64,000 nucleotides of DNA from Yamagishiella unicocca (taxonomy: Eukaryota > Chlorophyta > Chlorophyceae > Chlamydomonadales > Volvocaceae). Shown one piece after another: positions 1 through 10,249 of the stretch. Position 1 is the first letter of the stretch, and each line of letters begins with the position of its first letter. Position numbers and translations under genes: made by a program. The stretch is from contig BDSL01000029.1 in the NCBI GenBank assembly GCA_003116995.1, forward strand, positions 930,001-994,000, given 5' to 3'. The notes under the pieces are model-generated. The model was not told the origin of the DNA, searched no databases, and was given only the letters and a program-made list of their open reading frames with translations.

Positions 1-441
1 GAATCATCTCCTGCAGGTCGGTGGATGGGTTGTGGTTTCAGGACGCGGTGTCGAAGCCTCGTCTTCAGGTACCCAGAGCTTGCGGCGGCTGTCTAATTCG
101 TGCATGTCAAGGCGTACACATGCAGTAGGAGGCACAGCGGTCCTGCCGTGCGATGCGCCGCAATGGCGTCTTCTGCAAGGACGTGACAACCAGCCAAGAC
201 CGCCTCTTACGAGAGGGCTATTCCCAATCCAGCGAACACCTGGCGACCCGGCCGCCCGCCCCGCCCGGTCGCGCAAGAAAGTATGATGATGGCACGCCCA
301 TAGAACCTGGCGTGCCGATAAAATCTTAATCTTATTAGGGTAACAAGTAGTACAACGCAGGAGTCCTTTTTACAGCCCCCTGCCTCCTCCCACCCTCAGC
401 CTCCCAAGAATACCCGCACCTGCGAGCACCCCTCCCCCACC

Positions 442-3001
442 CTACCGCGCCCCCTCACGCCCGGCCCCCTCCCTCCCGTAATCGCGGACCTGCAATCGAA
501 GGAACAGGTACGGATGGACGTACGGCACTCGGCACGCGGTGATCAGACGCTGAGCGCGCACGTCGCCCAGTTTGCTGCTGATCTGGCTGACGTTGATGTG
601 CGGAAGCCAGCCCCACATGGTCTCCACGATTGGCTGCTTATATTTGAGCGTGCCTCCTGTCTTAGGCAGACAGTGAGTGAGGGGTCGGGTCGGGTTGGTC
701 GACAGGCTTCTGATGTCGTCCTTGGAACACCCGCTGTTCGTTTAACGGTTCTCGGGATCCAAAACGGCGGCGGCTTCCGCCCAACTATGCTGGAAGAAGG
801 TACAGGTAGGCGGTAGGTACTTAGATACCGCCAGGACAGCACGGGGCTGGATGAAGGGCGGTTGTTGCCCATTGCGGGTAGGTTTTGCCGCTATGGGGCA
901 TCCATGTCTCCGGAGGGGTGCCAGCGCTTGGCCTCGACCGGCGGTCGGCACTTACCCGGCAGGATGAGGGTCTGGTTGGTGATGAGGTGGGCCGACTGCA
1001 TCAGGGGTTTGGTCGTGTGATCGAGCCAGTGCTGGTACCTGAGTCGCACGCCGCCACATGCCGCGTGGCAGCAGCGGGCGGCAACAAGTAAAATCATGTT
1101 ACCACACAAATCACAGAACGGAACGGAGTCAGGCATATGCAGCTACATCCGGCGACCGACCTAGCGACTCCACGCTACCAAGGTGCTGCTGGCACTGCCG
1201 CAGCCTCGCTTCGCCTGGCACTCCATTGGCTGCCACCCCAGGCGCCATGGACCTTGAGATGTACAAGCGGCCGCCAAACCATCCGCCTCTTCTCCCCTCC
1301 AACCAACCCTCAAACCCTGAACCTGCCTCTCGCTGTCGGGAGTTATATACATGACCGCTTCGTCTACGTATCGAGTGTCGTCACTATCCCTCGGCTGCAA
1401 GCCGTTGTCGCGCCATTCTTCAACGTTGTACATGTGGCCCATGCAGTGGCTGGAGTCGTCAGCCCAGCTGGCCGCCGTCGTGGCCTCGGTATACCTGCGA
1501 CCCAACCGACCGACCGACCCGCGGGTCATGCAGCAAGGAGGGGGTATGCCTAAAGAGGTAGATGGGGTGTTGCTCTGGGGCAATACCCAGGTGTCTGCTA
1601 GGAGAGCAGCTAGGCGGGTGTCAGCCAAAGGTCCAGTGTCAGGTCGAGACGCGGTGGCCTCACTGCCGCCAGGGCCGAGAGCTGACGGGACGCAGCAAGT
1701 GTGCGGGTAGGAAGCTGAGCCCCTAGTACATACGCCTGGAGCTGAGCCCCTAGTACTCCAGTTGGGGATGGGACTGGGTAGTGCGCCCATTGATGCTCTG
1801 GGCCCCGGCCCTCCTCAAAAAACTTCCAACTCCCGACTCCCAGCTCCCTTGCACGCGCACCTGACGTTTTTGAACACCAGGTTCTGCCCTCGCAACCCTA
1901 CATACACGAGCCGGCCCTGCCGCTCGTCATAAATGACGCGTTTATTGTTGCCGGTCTGACCCTGTACGGCAGGACCGTAGTTGGTCGAGACCCAGGATTC
2001 TGCATCTGCGCGATCAAAGAAGCCAGGCAGTGCGGCCTGGGGGGAGAGAGCGGAGGCGAAGTGTGGGGCGCGGAAGAGCAGGTGAGGAGACGGGACACGA
2101 AAGGGGAAGAGGGAACGGCACCGTTCCCTTATGTGGCTCTAAGTGATCACCATCCTAGGTGGTGTTGGGGATGTGAGGATAACCCATGCACGAGGGAGCT
2201 GAGGGGAAACATTTGTTGCAGACGTTTGGGGTTGCATGCTGAGAGGGTAGGGAAATTGATGCCGTATAGACGCCGCTTTGTTCTTGGCTCGGCATAACTG
2301 CCACTCCTGACCTAACCACCACCTGTGATGTAACCGCCACCCCTGGCATAACAGCCACTGCCACCCCTGACACGGACCGCCACCCCTGATACAACCGCCA
2401 CCCCTGATACAACCGCCACCCCTGACACGGACCGCCACCCCTGATACAACCGCCACCCCTGATACAACCGCCACCCCTGACACAACCGCCACCCCTGATA
2501 CAACCGCCACCCCTGACACGGACCGCCACCCCTGATACAACCGCCACCCCTGATACAACCGCCACCCCTGACACAACCGCCACCCCTGACACGGACCGCC
2601 ACCCCTGATACAACCACACCCCTGATGTAACCACCACTCCTGATGCAACCACCACCCCTGATGTAACCACCACCACTCCTGTAACTGCCGCCTCCTGCTT
2701 CCCTCCTTCCTCCCATCCTGGCAGGCGGCATGCCAGGATAAGATACACGGAAGCGATGTTGGTGTTGGTTCAACACGCCTGGCTGCCCCGGCTCGAAGCG
2801 AGTGCTTATGTCCCTTATGACCAAACCCGTGGTGCCGGGCATCGAAAAGCTGTCTGCGAGGAGTGGAGGCAGCTGGTGTACGCTGGTGCGTATTGGCGCC
2901 GTGCCAATGCCGTACCTCGAAGTCGGGGTACACGAGCTCCTCGCCGTACTCCAGGGTGGGGATGACGCGGGCCAGGCACGGTGCAAAGTACGGCGGCATG
3001 T
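442..3001 (-). CDS. Unrecognised multi-exon gene (partial model)
   Basis: Several minus-strand blocks read like exons. 2916-3001 has a CAG acceptor, 28 codons containing VIPTLEYGEELVYPDFE, and a GTACGG donor. About 2739-2874 contains MPGTTGLVIRDISTRFEPG. About 1323-1500 contains MYNVEEWRDNGLQ and YVDEAVMYITPDSE. 956-1038 contains HWLDHTTKPLMQSAHLI with a GTAAGT donor. About 442-656 contains VETMWGWLPHINVSQISSKL. The phase 1 end of the 956-1038 exon fits the exon starting at 656, giving a continuous reading LILPGGTLKYKQP. Other junctions do not resolve: the 2916-3001 exon and the next block would need a 43-nt intron. I recognise no domain. The 3' end may be the stop at 442 or a further exon beyond a weak GTCCGC donor. 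A minisatellite lies in the putative intron at 2.3-2.7 kb. Confidence 0.4.
2320..2690. repeat. 18-19 bp minisatellite
   Basis: Tandem copies of an 18-bp unit (CCGCCACCCCTGATACAA) alternate with a 19-bp variant carrying GACACGGA. Units degrade toward the right end into AACCACCACCCCTGATGT forms. The array is open in several minus frames as Gly/Val/Trp-rich repeats, but it lies between putative exons and is most simply intronic. Confidence 0.85.
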
Positions 3002-3477
3002 CTGCGGCCAGGCACGTATGGACTTATCAAGGGGCGGCTGAGAAAGAGGAAGTATATAACCGATTATGACACGAATAGCGCACGTGCTTGGGATTGCATG
3101 CTGGAGCACGTGTTTTAGGGATCCATAGCCGGAAGTCGAGTCTCGCCCCCGGCTGCTAGGCCACCACCCCGAACTGTGTTGCGCGACTTGGGTGCATGGT
3201 GCAGAACTTGGTATGATGGCTGGATATGCTAGAGTGAGGCTTATCGAAGTCCGGACCCGCCCGAGCCTCTACAAAGACCGTTACTGTTCTTAGGAGGTGG
3301 CGAGAAGGCCTGGGGGGATCTACGCGGGATGCTGAAGGTATGTTGTGCTGCGATGTAACTGGCGCCCAGGACAACGCACTGCAGTTGCCGGGACAGCGAC
3401 TACTGCTGGGGGCGCTCAGGTCGGCGGCACTTGATCTTTCCTTCGCAAAACACTTTTGTGGACCACTTGCTTCGCGG

Positions 3478-3858
3478 TTACATTTGGCAACTTGCCTCCT
3501 GACCCCTGACGCACAGATAACGTACTGTCTGCCAAAACTCACCAGCCGTACACTGTCGAATGATCAAGGGCTTCCATTTCTCCGATTCGAGTTCTATCTT
3601 AGGCTGGCTATAATTGTCAAGCCCAAGTAGCGATGCGAAGCGCGCTCGCGACCGTGCCGCCAAGTCGGATTCAGGTGCCGCCGGTGGGGTGTCTCTGATC
3701 GGCACATCCGCTGGCGACGCGTTGTACTCCATTGCAGCTATATGCACATCTGTTTGACGATGTCGTCGAAGAGACACCATGCCTAGGAGGACGACGCACG
3801 CCGTGAGCAGCAAGACCCATATATACTCGATCTTAATGCGCGCGCGCCTATTTGACAT
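3478..3858 (-). CDS. Small single-pass membrane protein, non-host-like
   Basis: An ATG at 3858 follows an A+T-rich leader containing TATATA. The 126-residue product starts with a basic stretch (MSNRRARIKIEY), then one hydrophobic segment (about residues 12-27, IWVLLLTACVVLLGMV), then a polar tail with YSQPKIELESEKWKP. This is the layout of a type II or tail-out membrane protein. The surroundings are visibly richer in A+T than the neighbouring host genes and show no splice signals. I do not recognise the family. Small membrane proteins like this are common in polinton-like and large algal DNA viruses, but that origin is inference. It could also be a chance ORF. Confidence 0.45.
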   Translation of the reverse strand: MSNRRARIKIEYIWVLLLTACVVLLGMVSLRRHRQTDVHIAAMEYNASPADVPIRDTPPAAPESDLAARSRARFASLLGLDNYSQPKIELESEKWKPLIIRQCTAGEFWQTVRYLCVRGQEASCQM

Positions 3859-3936
3859 AATGTATATACCGATTTAATAGTAAGAAGTCCATACGCAATA
3901 GTTCCTAGTCGGGGTCTGCGCGCTGCAACAAGGCGA

Positions 3937-4183
3937 CTACTGGTGCCGTCTTACGACTACCGATTGTGACACCCGTGTCACTAAAACATCCTTGAAAACA
4001 AGCCGAAAATTGGGAATTCTACGCGAACTCACGACGCCGGAGGAGCTTGATACCTCGACGCGCTTATGTCGCCATCCGTACAGTACATGCCATTCAAACT
4101 TGATAGTCGCGTGGTCAAAAACCCACTCAGGCAGGAGGGTACGTAATCGGTTCACTTGCTGGGCGTATCTAACGCCCAAGTAG
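3937..4183 (-). pseudogene. C-terminal fragment of an unknown ORF, cut by a repeat
   Basis: The last ~80 codons (with VRYAQQVNRLRTLLPEW and FDHATIKFEWHVLYGW) have a composition unlike the G+C-rich host genes. The frame runs upstream into the interspersed repeat at 4184-4584, and that part reads as a hydrophobic non-protein-like sequence. On the far side of the repeat, the same strand has an ATG-led stretch beginning MIDLDVVAEGY near 4634. A single ORF split by the repeat is therefore possible but not proven. No family is recognised. Confidence 0.35.
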
Positions 4184-4584
4184 AGTGAAGTAGCCCGATA
4201 GAGTAAACTTAATACAGTGTCCGCAAGCCCGGGCCTCACCTTACGACAGACGGGGCTGAACCCAACAGACGCCCCCAAGGTCACATGCAAGCCTCGAAAA
4301 GCACAATAGAAGGCTAAGCAGAACCAGGACACGAAGGGGGGGCCATAAAAACAAGGCCACACCAGCGCTAGCAGCCAACAGACGCCCCAAAAGGCAAAGG
4401 AAAAAATGACACCCCGCCGAGCCGAAGGCGGCGGGGCCTCGCCAAGTAAAACACCTAGGCACCTCAAGGCCTAACGCCATAGAATACGGTGAGGGCAGCC
4501 AACAGCCCGGACCGACGCTCCCAAGGCACCGCCCACCTGCAAATCAGCAACCGCTACCAACTGCGCGCAATTGCATGGCACCAG
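4184..4584. repeat. Interspersed repeat, copy 1
   Basis: This segment is recognisably similar to 10370-10815. Shared blocks include GTGAAGTAGCCCG, GCGCTAGCAGCCAA, AGACGCCCCAAAAGGCA and CCGAAGGCGGCGGGGCC, in the same order and orientation. The two copies differ by small indels. The boundaries fall where unrelated island sequence begins. Minus-strand ORFs across both copies (GVCWLLALVWP / GVFWLLALVWP) are shared but look like by-products of base composition. Confidence 0.75.
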
Positions 4585-4596
4585 GCGTCGCTGGTT

Positions 4597-4889
4597 GCAT
4601 AACCCTCGGCGACGACATCGAGGTCTATCATGGCGCATCTGGGCTGCGTGGATTCAGCGTTCTAGGAGTGTATCCGGTGAGATGGGCATGTCCTTGCGTT
4701 CGCCCACACGCAATTGGGGGCGCCGCACCAGGCCGCATTTCTCCCCTCGCCGTTCATACGTTGATAGCACAAAGATTATGCAAAGCCAACGCACACGAGG
4801 CCGACAACAACGTCATGCGGTGTATTCCGCGACAATATAGTGACGGCACGTTTGCGAGTCTTTGCTGGGTGGCACCGAAACCTGAGTAA
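4597..4889 (+). CDS. Unknown ORF fragment in A+T-rich island
   Basis: After the repeat boundary the plus frame reads CITLGDDIEVYHGASGL, then IAQRLCKANAHEADNN and DGTFASLCWVAPKPE before a stop. Amino-acid composition is balanced and unlike shadow ORFs of G+C-rich DNA. The upstream ATG at 4575 lies at the edge of the repeat, so the native 5' end is missing. No family is recognised. The competing minus frame at 4754-4984 looks like a shadow. Confidence 0.3.
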
Positions 4890-5099
4890 CGTAAGCCTAT
4901 GTTTACGTGTCTATGGCTATCGTCAGAACAACGTACAGCGCGCAGGCGACAACATGTTAGAGTCACTCCACGAAGGCAGGTCACAGTGGGGTGTCACAGC
5001 AGGCGTGTGAATGACTTCCAAAAACAATTGATGAAAATTATTCTGCTTATACGTTCATCAGTGAAAGCGAATGGCTGGATCGAATTGACGGTCCGATAA

Positions 5100-5710
5100 A
5101 ACCTCTGAAAAGGAGCGTCGCGTCGGCCGCATTGCGGACGGCATACGCGGGCTGGCCGCGGGCTGGGGCTGGCCCCCCGCGGATGGGGGGCCGTCCCGTC
5201 CGATCACCCCTTCCTCGCCGCCTCGCCCGCGGGGGAGGTGGTCTTCACGGGCCGCCCGGGTGCCGAGGAGTGGCCCGACGGTTGACTCGGGTGCGGTTTT
5301 CTGGGCGTGTTTGGGTTATGGGGCCTTCGGCCCCCGCTCTGCTGTCTTTTGTGGGTGCTTTTGGGGTCTGGGGCTTGGGGCCCCCGTTTTGCCGGGGCGC
5401 GTTCCTTGCGTCTCGCTGCTGGCTTGGTGCAGGTGGTTCGTGTTTTTCTGGACGCGCTTGTTCTCCTCCCCGTGCTTTGAGTTGTGCGTGCTGCCTTCTC
5501 CGTGTCCTCGTGTTTGGCTGCCTTCGGCTTTTGCCCCTTCCCGGCCGGTGAGGGCGGGCTCTTTTGCCCAGTGACCTGTGTCGTGGTCTGGCCCATCGGG
5601 CCCGCCTGGTTGCGCTTCCGCGCTTGAGCCGTTCTGGCTCCCTTGTAATACTCGCATTCTGGCCGGGCTTGCCAGACGAACGCGTCCTGTCAGCCTTCTT
5701 CTCGTGTTAC
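5100..5710. other. G/T-skewed segment, origin unknown
   Basis: From about 5280 to 5600 the plus strand is strongly G- and T-rich and poor in A, in sharp contrast to both flanks. Long ORFs exist on both strands, but they are rich in Gly/Arg/Cys or Pro/Thr and look like products of the skew. The segment could be a retroelement untranslated region or LTR remnant. I found no second copy in the window. Confidence 0.3.
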
Positions 5711-6295
5711 GTATTCAATAAGTCCCGACATTGACGCTCGGTCAAGTCTGGCCCAGAGCTCTGGTCTGGCCCAACAGCCAGCTGCCTTTCGCGCTGGCAG
5801 CCGCCCTCCTGGCCTCGGTGCAAATAGCCCTTACAGTCGGCTTTACAAAGCTGCCTTTGGAGTTGTCAACCGCCCTCCTGGTCCGGGCCTTTTTGTACGG
5901 GCCGCCAAATAGCTGTACGGACACCTAAATGCACCCAGCGCCGTCAGCGGCGCAGTACTTACCAATCCCGTCGCGTTGGCAGCTGGTGACCCATGTCTTA
6001 TGCAGCCTTTCTGCTTGTGCGTACCTTTTCCTAACGGCCTCTGCACTTGCCGCGGCGCAACTCAATAAGGCAGGCATCCTATTACCTGTCGCACGCGTAA
6101 GTTCATAGCTGTATTAAATGCTTTTGTCCCAACTATAAAGCACCTGAAATATCCTTGCGCTTCCCCTCCAGCTCTGGCGAAGACAACATGCATGAATGCC
6201 CCAGAACCCAACGATCTCCGTTCGTATTGCATCCTCGTTTCGACCCCAATTGCAACCAACGCCACAATGCACCATTCTAATAACTCCGTTCCCGC
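5711..6295. other. Upstream region of the BTB gene
   Basis: No convincing coding sequence. It contains short near-repeats (CCGCCCTCCTGG twice at about 5800-5880). It presumably includes the promoter and 5' UTR of the BTB gene that begins at 6296 or 6335, but no clear TATA motif is placed. Confidence 0.3.
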
Positions 6296-8605
6296 ATGCC
6301 CGTGGGCGTCAGGTCACCGCGTAAGCACGAGGTCATGGGGTCTGTGGCGCACGTGGAGGTCTTCTTCAAAAAGAGCTTCGAAACCGGCTACTGCCAGGTG
6401 CTGCAACGGCCAGGTGCCGACGGTTCCATCCAGACGCTCGGTATCGGGCTGTGTGGCGACATAGACAGCCTGCGTGTCGAGGACTGGCGGTCCGAGTCGC
6501 TGGTCTTGGATCCGCCAATCGTGCGCGGGTGGGGGTGGCAACCGCTCCGATGCGCATGCTACGACGCTTACTCTGACTCCGTTTTTGTAGCCGTGGGAGA
6601 AATGGACCCTAAGGAGCCGTATGGGATGTACAACACACTGGCTCGGATCAGCGCCGACAACCAGAGAGACGATGATGTAGGCGGACCGGGGCTGCGTAAA
6701 ATCCTGGCGCATGTCGGCTATAACCAATATCACATCCATCGGATCGCCTCCGACGGCCGAGGCGCGCTCTTCATGGTTTGTATGAGCGACAGTCGAGAGC
6801 AGGAGGGCGGCATCATCAAAATGCAGCTGCCGGAGGATTGGAAGGCCGTAGCTGGGCAGGCGGCAGGAGATGGCGCCGCACCACAGTCGCAATCAGGGCC
6901 GGAGCCAGGGTCTGAATCGGAGTCAGGGTCGGAGCCAGGGTCAGAATCGGAGTCAGGGTCGGAGCCAGGGTCAGAATCGGAGTCAGGGTCGGAGCCAGGG
7001 TCAGAATCGGAGTCAGGGTCGGAGCCAGGGTCAGAATCGGAGTTGCCGGTGAAGGTGTCCGTGCTTATTAAGGTGAAAGGTTTGCTGAAACGTGATCGTG
7101 GTGACAAGATCACCGGGCTTGCTTATGACGCCACCACCGACAGCCTGGTGTTCACTTCGGGTCGCGCCATGTACCGTTTGGCTCTGGGCGCCAGCGGCTG
7201 TGGGGGCCGAGGACGCCGCAGTGCCGTGCAGTTAGTGTGCATTGAGGTCGATAACGTCAGCGATGACAGCGGGGCCAGCGGCAGCGGTGCTGGCGGCCGC
7301 AACAGGGCGGATGTGTCCCGCAGTGATGTACCCTTTACCTCTATCCTCGGAGTGTGTGTCGATGGTGATGGCGACATCTACCTCACCTCTTTTGATGAGG
7401 ATAGTGGCAAGGGCCAACTGCACAAGGTGACCCCCGCCGGCCACGTCACCACCCTGCTCACCAACACACGTGACCCGCTGGCCTGGCCCACCATCCTTGC
7501 GGACGGCAGCCTCGTGGCGTGTACTGACCCAATCACTTGTCAGTGGGAAGATAACGTCTGTGATTATCCGGTTCCGGAGGGCATGATGGCGGTGTTGCAG
7601 CTAGGGCTGAAGCTGCCTCCAGGACATCCGGGCTTGACTGCAGCAGCCTGGCGGCGTGCCGCAACCAGCAGCCTAGCGCAGCAGCTGGCGCAGCATGACG
7701 GCACGGATGCGGGTGTGGATGCGGTAGCAGCACCGGTAGCGGCACCGGTAGCTGTGCCGGTAGCGGCACCAGTAGCTGCACCGGTAGCTGCACCGGTAGC
7801 GGCACCAGTAGCTGTGCCGGTGGCACCGGTAGCGGCACCGGTAGCTGTGCCGGTAGCGGCACCAGTAGCTGCACCAGTAGCTGCACCGGTAGCTGCACCG
7901 GTAGCGGTGCCGGTAGTGGTGCCGGTAGCCGCACCGGTAGCTGTGGCGGTAGCTACACCGGTAGCGGCACCGGTAGCTACACCGGTAGCTGCATCAGTAG
8001 CCACACCAACAGCGGCTGTAGGTTCGGACACAGCGGGCGTTGATGCTCCACCAGACTGGCAGCCGGGCAGCATCACGGACCTCGCCATTCGTGCTGGCGG
8101 CCGTACCTTCCACGTGCACAGCGCTGTGATGGCGGCATGCAGCGACTTCTTCAAACAACGCCTTAGCAGCGATAGCGGCAGCGGTGGAGGGGACGACAAT
8201 GGTGGCGGCGATGGTGGAAGTGGTGGTGGTGGCGGCTCTTCTGCAAGCGTCAACTGTCCCCGAGAGCTTGTACTTTCGGATGTCGACCCTGACGCCTTCG
8301 GGCTGGTGCTGCTCTTCATCTACTCGGGTGCAGTGGCGGGTGGCATTCCGGCTGGGAAGGCTGGTGTTGTAGCGGAGCTGGCGAGCAGATTCCAACTGCC
8401 AGTGCTGGTCAGCGCCACACAGCCGCCGGCGCCGGCGGCCGCAGCAGTTGCAACGGAAGAGACTAACACAGGCGTGAACTGCGGAGTGAAGGTGGACCCT
8501 GGGGTGGAGGGCGAGGACAAGCTGGGCCCGATGGTGGTGATCAAGGTGGAGCAGAGGACGACAGACCCGCCGGGCACCGGGTCCAAACGCAAGCGGGATG
8601 TGTAA
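6296..8605 (+). CDS. BTB/POZ-domain protein with N-terminal beta-propeller-like region
   Basis: A single intronless ORF of 769 codons. Residues ~14-430 have NHL/beta-propeller-like strands (GLAYDATTDSLVFTSG, ILGVCVDGDGDIYLTSFD, GHVTTLLTNT), interrupted by an acidic Glu/Ser/Gly/Pro repeat at residues ~201-249. A Pro-Val-Ala repeat covers about residues 475-572. The BTB fold follows at ~583-700: ITDLAIRAGGRTFHVHSAV, MAACSDFFKQRL, then ELVLSDVDPDAFGLVLLFI and YSGAV, with a Gly/Ser-rich insertion between them. The C-terminus is basic (GSKRKRDV) and may act as a nuclear signal. BTB proteins often serve as Cullin-3 substrate adaptors; a comparable role here is inference. The internal ATG at 6335 (MGSVAHVEVFF) is an equally plausible start. 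TGTAA follows 95 nt after the stop. Confidence 0.85.
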   Translation: MPVGVRSPRKHEVMGSVAHVEVFFKKSFETGYCQVLQRPGADGSIQTLGIGLCGDIDSLRVEDWRSESLVLDPPIVRGWGWQPLRCACYDAYSDSVFVAVGEMDPKEPYGMYNTLARISADNQRDDDVGGPGLRKILAHVGYNQYHIHRIASDGRGALFMVCMSDSREQEGGIIKMQLPEDWKAVAGQAAGDGAAPQSQSGPEPGSESESGSEPGSESESGSEPGSESESGSEPGSESESGSEPGSESELPVKVSVLIKVKGLLKRDRGDKITGLAYDATTDSLVFTSGRAMYRLALGASGCGGRGRRSAVQLVCIEVDNVSDDSGASGSGAGGRNRADVSRSDVPFTSILGVCVDGDGDIYLTSFDEDSGKGQLHKVTPAGHVTTLLTNTRDPLAWPTILADGSLVACTDPITCQWEDNVCDYPVPEGMMAVLQLGLKLPPGHPGLTAAAWRRAATSSLAQQLAQHDGTDAGVDAVAAPVAAPVAVPVAAPVAAPVAAPVAAPVAVPVAPVAAPVAVPVAAPVAAPVAAPVAAPVAVPVVVPVAAPVAVAVATPVAAPVATPVAASVATPTAAVGSDTAGVDAPPDWQPGSITDLAIRAGGRTFHVHSAVMAACSDFFKQRLSSDSGSGGGDDNGGGDGGSGGGGGSSASVNCPRELVLSDVDPDAFGLVLLFIYSGAVAGGIPAGKAGVVAELASRFQLPVLVSATQPPAPAAAAVATEETNTGVNCGVKVDPGVEGEDKLGPMVVIKVEQRTTDPPGTGSKRKRDV
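6898..7042 (+). repeat. 30-bp in-frame coding repeat (acidic)
   Basis: About five copies of a 30-bp unit encode the ten-residue motif SESGSEPGSE within the BTB protein. Copies are nearly identical, which suggests recent slippage or unequal exchange that keeps the frame. Confidence 0.9.
7722..8012 (+). repeat. In-frame Pro-Val-Ala repeat
   Basis: Degenerate 12-15 bp units (CCGGTAGCGGCA and variants) encode repeated PVAA/PVAV motifs. They form a linker between the propeller-like part and the BTB domain. Confidence 0.85.
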
Positions 8606-8699
8606 GAAGTGTATTCCCTCAGAAGGAATTCGGCCGCGCCTTGTGGACCTTGCCGGTTGGGCAGTTAGCGATGTGTGATGGGCGCGCACGTGTACGGCA

Positions 8700-8704
8700 T
8701 GTAA
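8700..8704 (+). terminator. TGTAA polyadenylation signal of the BTB gene
   Basis: TGTAA is the usual polyadenylation signal in volvocine algae. It occurs 95 nt after the BTB stop codon on the same strand. A second TGTAA overlaps the stop itself. Confidence 0.5.
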
Positions 8705-8719
8705 GTAAATGTCGATGTA

Positions 8720-9303
8720 TGGAGATGGGGTTTGTGTTTGGGCTTATTCTGCTGATTGGATTGGGGGGTTCAGGGTTTTAGGTCTGTTCAGGCGGTCAGT
8801 AATGGCCGCCTACTGGGGGGGGGCCTGACATGGTGAGCCGAGGCACTGTGGACAGAGAATGACGCCATGGCACACACACACAACGCAGGCAGGTTGGCAC
8901 ATGAGGTCACACATCATGATCTGGAATGTGGATGATGAACTCGCAGGTATCTGACCGGGCAGGCATGCAAAGGGGATTTTGTAGTCCTTTGGCACATCCA
9001 CTGTGAAACGTGTAGGTGGTCGTGATGACATGAAACATCTGCCGTGTGATGTATTTGTTGGAGGCTGGCCAACCAACTGTCACAGAGTCGTGAACGCTAG
9101 TACTACGGGTGAGCTAGGTAGTTCTCCTGTTTTACTTGTGCAGTCTATTACAGTACAGCAGCATAGTTCATCTGCGTGAACTGGTAATAAAGCATCCGTC
9201 ACTCCATCTTCAGGGGTGAGGTCCAACTGTCAGGGTATACTGGCGTCGGTGCTGCATGACCGTCGTTAGTCGTACACGCAGTTGGTTAAGACCATTAGGA
9301 GCC
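8720..9303. other. No gene seen
   Basis: Region downstream of the BTB gene: G/T-rich, then A+T-richer from about 9080. A run of nine or more G lies near 8814-8822. Short ORFs show no convincing coding character. Confidence 0.3.
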
Positions 9304-9624
9304 TCAGTTGGCCTCAGACGGCTCGATACAATCGAGTCGGATCAGGCAATACGTTTCATTAAGTTGCAGGGCGCTGTAGTTGAAGCCTGCCTGGAGTTGA
9401 GTGAACCTCGAGATAGCTTCGCGCGTAATCGAGTCACCACGTTTCCGTTGCTCCAGAACCACTGATACGCGGGAGTCGTACTCGGATTGGGCTGTCATAT
9501 CGCACGGAGGGGCGCTGTCTCGCCACCTCCGGGCGCTGCTACTTCTGTGGCTTCGTAGAGGCTTGTATCCATAACATGCTATTCGCTCCCTGCCTCGGTT
9601 CATGCCCGAAGAGTGCAGGCCCAT
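9304..9624 (-). CDS. Unknown ORF, probable C-terminal fragment
   Basis: Minus-strand ORF of 106 codons. The last ~65 residues (SEYDSRVSVVLEQRKRGDS, REAISRFTQLQAGFNYSAL, NETYCLIRLDCIEPSEAN) have a mixed, protein-like composition with hydrophobic alternation suggesting beta strands. There are no splice signals and the surrounding DNA is A+T-richer than the host genes. No family recognised; the N-terminal third is less convincing. Confidence 0.35.
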   Translation of the reverse strand: MGLHSSGMNRGRERIACYGYKPLRSHRSSSARRWRDSAPPCDMTAQSEYDSRVSVVLEQRKRGDSITREAISRFTQLQAGFNYSALQLNETYCLIRLDCIEPSEAN

Positions 9625-10165
9625 AGACGCCGAGCAGGTTCAAGCTGTACTGTCTACTATATCGATTGTGTTGCACCGGTTCATGGCCGTTGAGCTTGGC
9701 CCATAGCCGCCAGTAGCTTAGCCTTGGCCATTTCCTTACCCGCTAGCTTCAGTTACTCTGGCAGCGTAGGTTTTGCTACCCGTATTACACATGATCCGTG
9801 CACCCTAATGTCGCAAGTATGCCCTTCTGTCAGTTGTCTTCCGCTCAGTGCTCTCGTCGCCTGCTCGTGCTGGCTTTCGTGCACCTGCATCACCATTGGA
9901 GGTTAGGCGCCAAGGTGGCCAAATCATCCCGGGTGACGGCCGCGTTCCCTGACACAGCCAGTATTGCCGTGCGTATCTGTTGTCCGTACATTTCGTCGGT
10001 GCATAGGCTGTCTGCTAACTTCAGTTGGACCCAGGGCAATGACAGAGAAGGCGGGCAACGTGCCACCCAGAGAAGGGGAGGGAGGTCGCGTGCTAAACAA
10101 AATGCCTTATAATCAGCTTGGCAGCGCGCTTACGTTGAGCTCGGATAACACAGACTAGTGACATT

Positions 10166-10249
10166 ATGCCGTACAGCCTCACGCCCAAGCAAGGCGCCAA
10201 GGGCTTTTACGGACCCGGCTATAGATGCGCAAAGCCCACATTAGTGTAG
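10166..10249 (+). pseudogene. 27-residue ORF stub
   Basis: ATG at 10166 and a 27-residue product (MPYSLTPKQGAKGFYGPGYR followed by a short tail), ending at TAG just before a LINE 3' end begins. The Gly/aromatic-rich start reads like the N-terminus of a longer protein that was truncated. Weak evidence because of the length. Confidence 0.2.

Noticed and set aside
4241..4480. Hydrophobic minus ORF resembling a membrane protein (also 10470-10715)
   Set aside because: Lies inside the interspersed repeat; the two copies do not preserve the frame by conservative changes.
5132..5657. ORFs on both strands in the G/T-skewed segment
   Set aside because: Composition-driven (Gly/Arg/Cys or Pro/Thr/Lys), no start context, no domain-like pattern.
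8770..8785. Telomere-like TTTTAGG
   Set aside because: A single imperfect occurrence with no tandem repetition.
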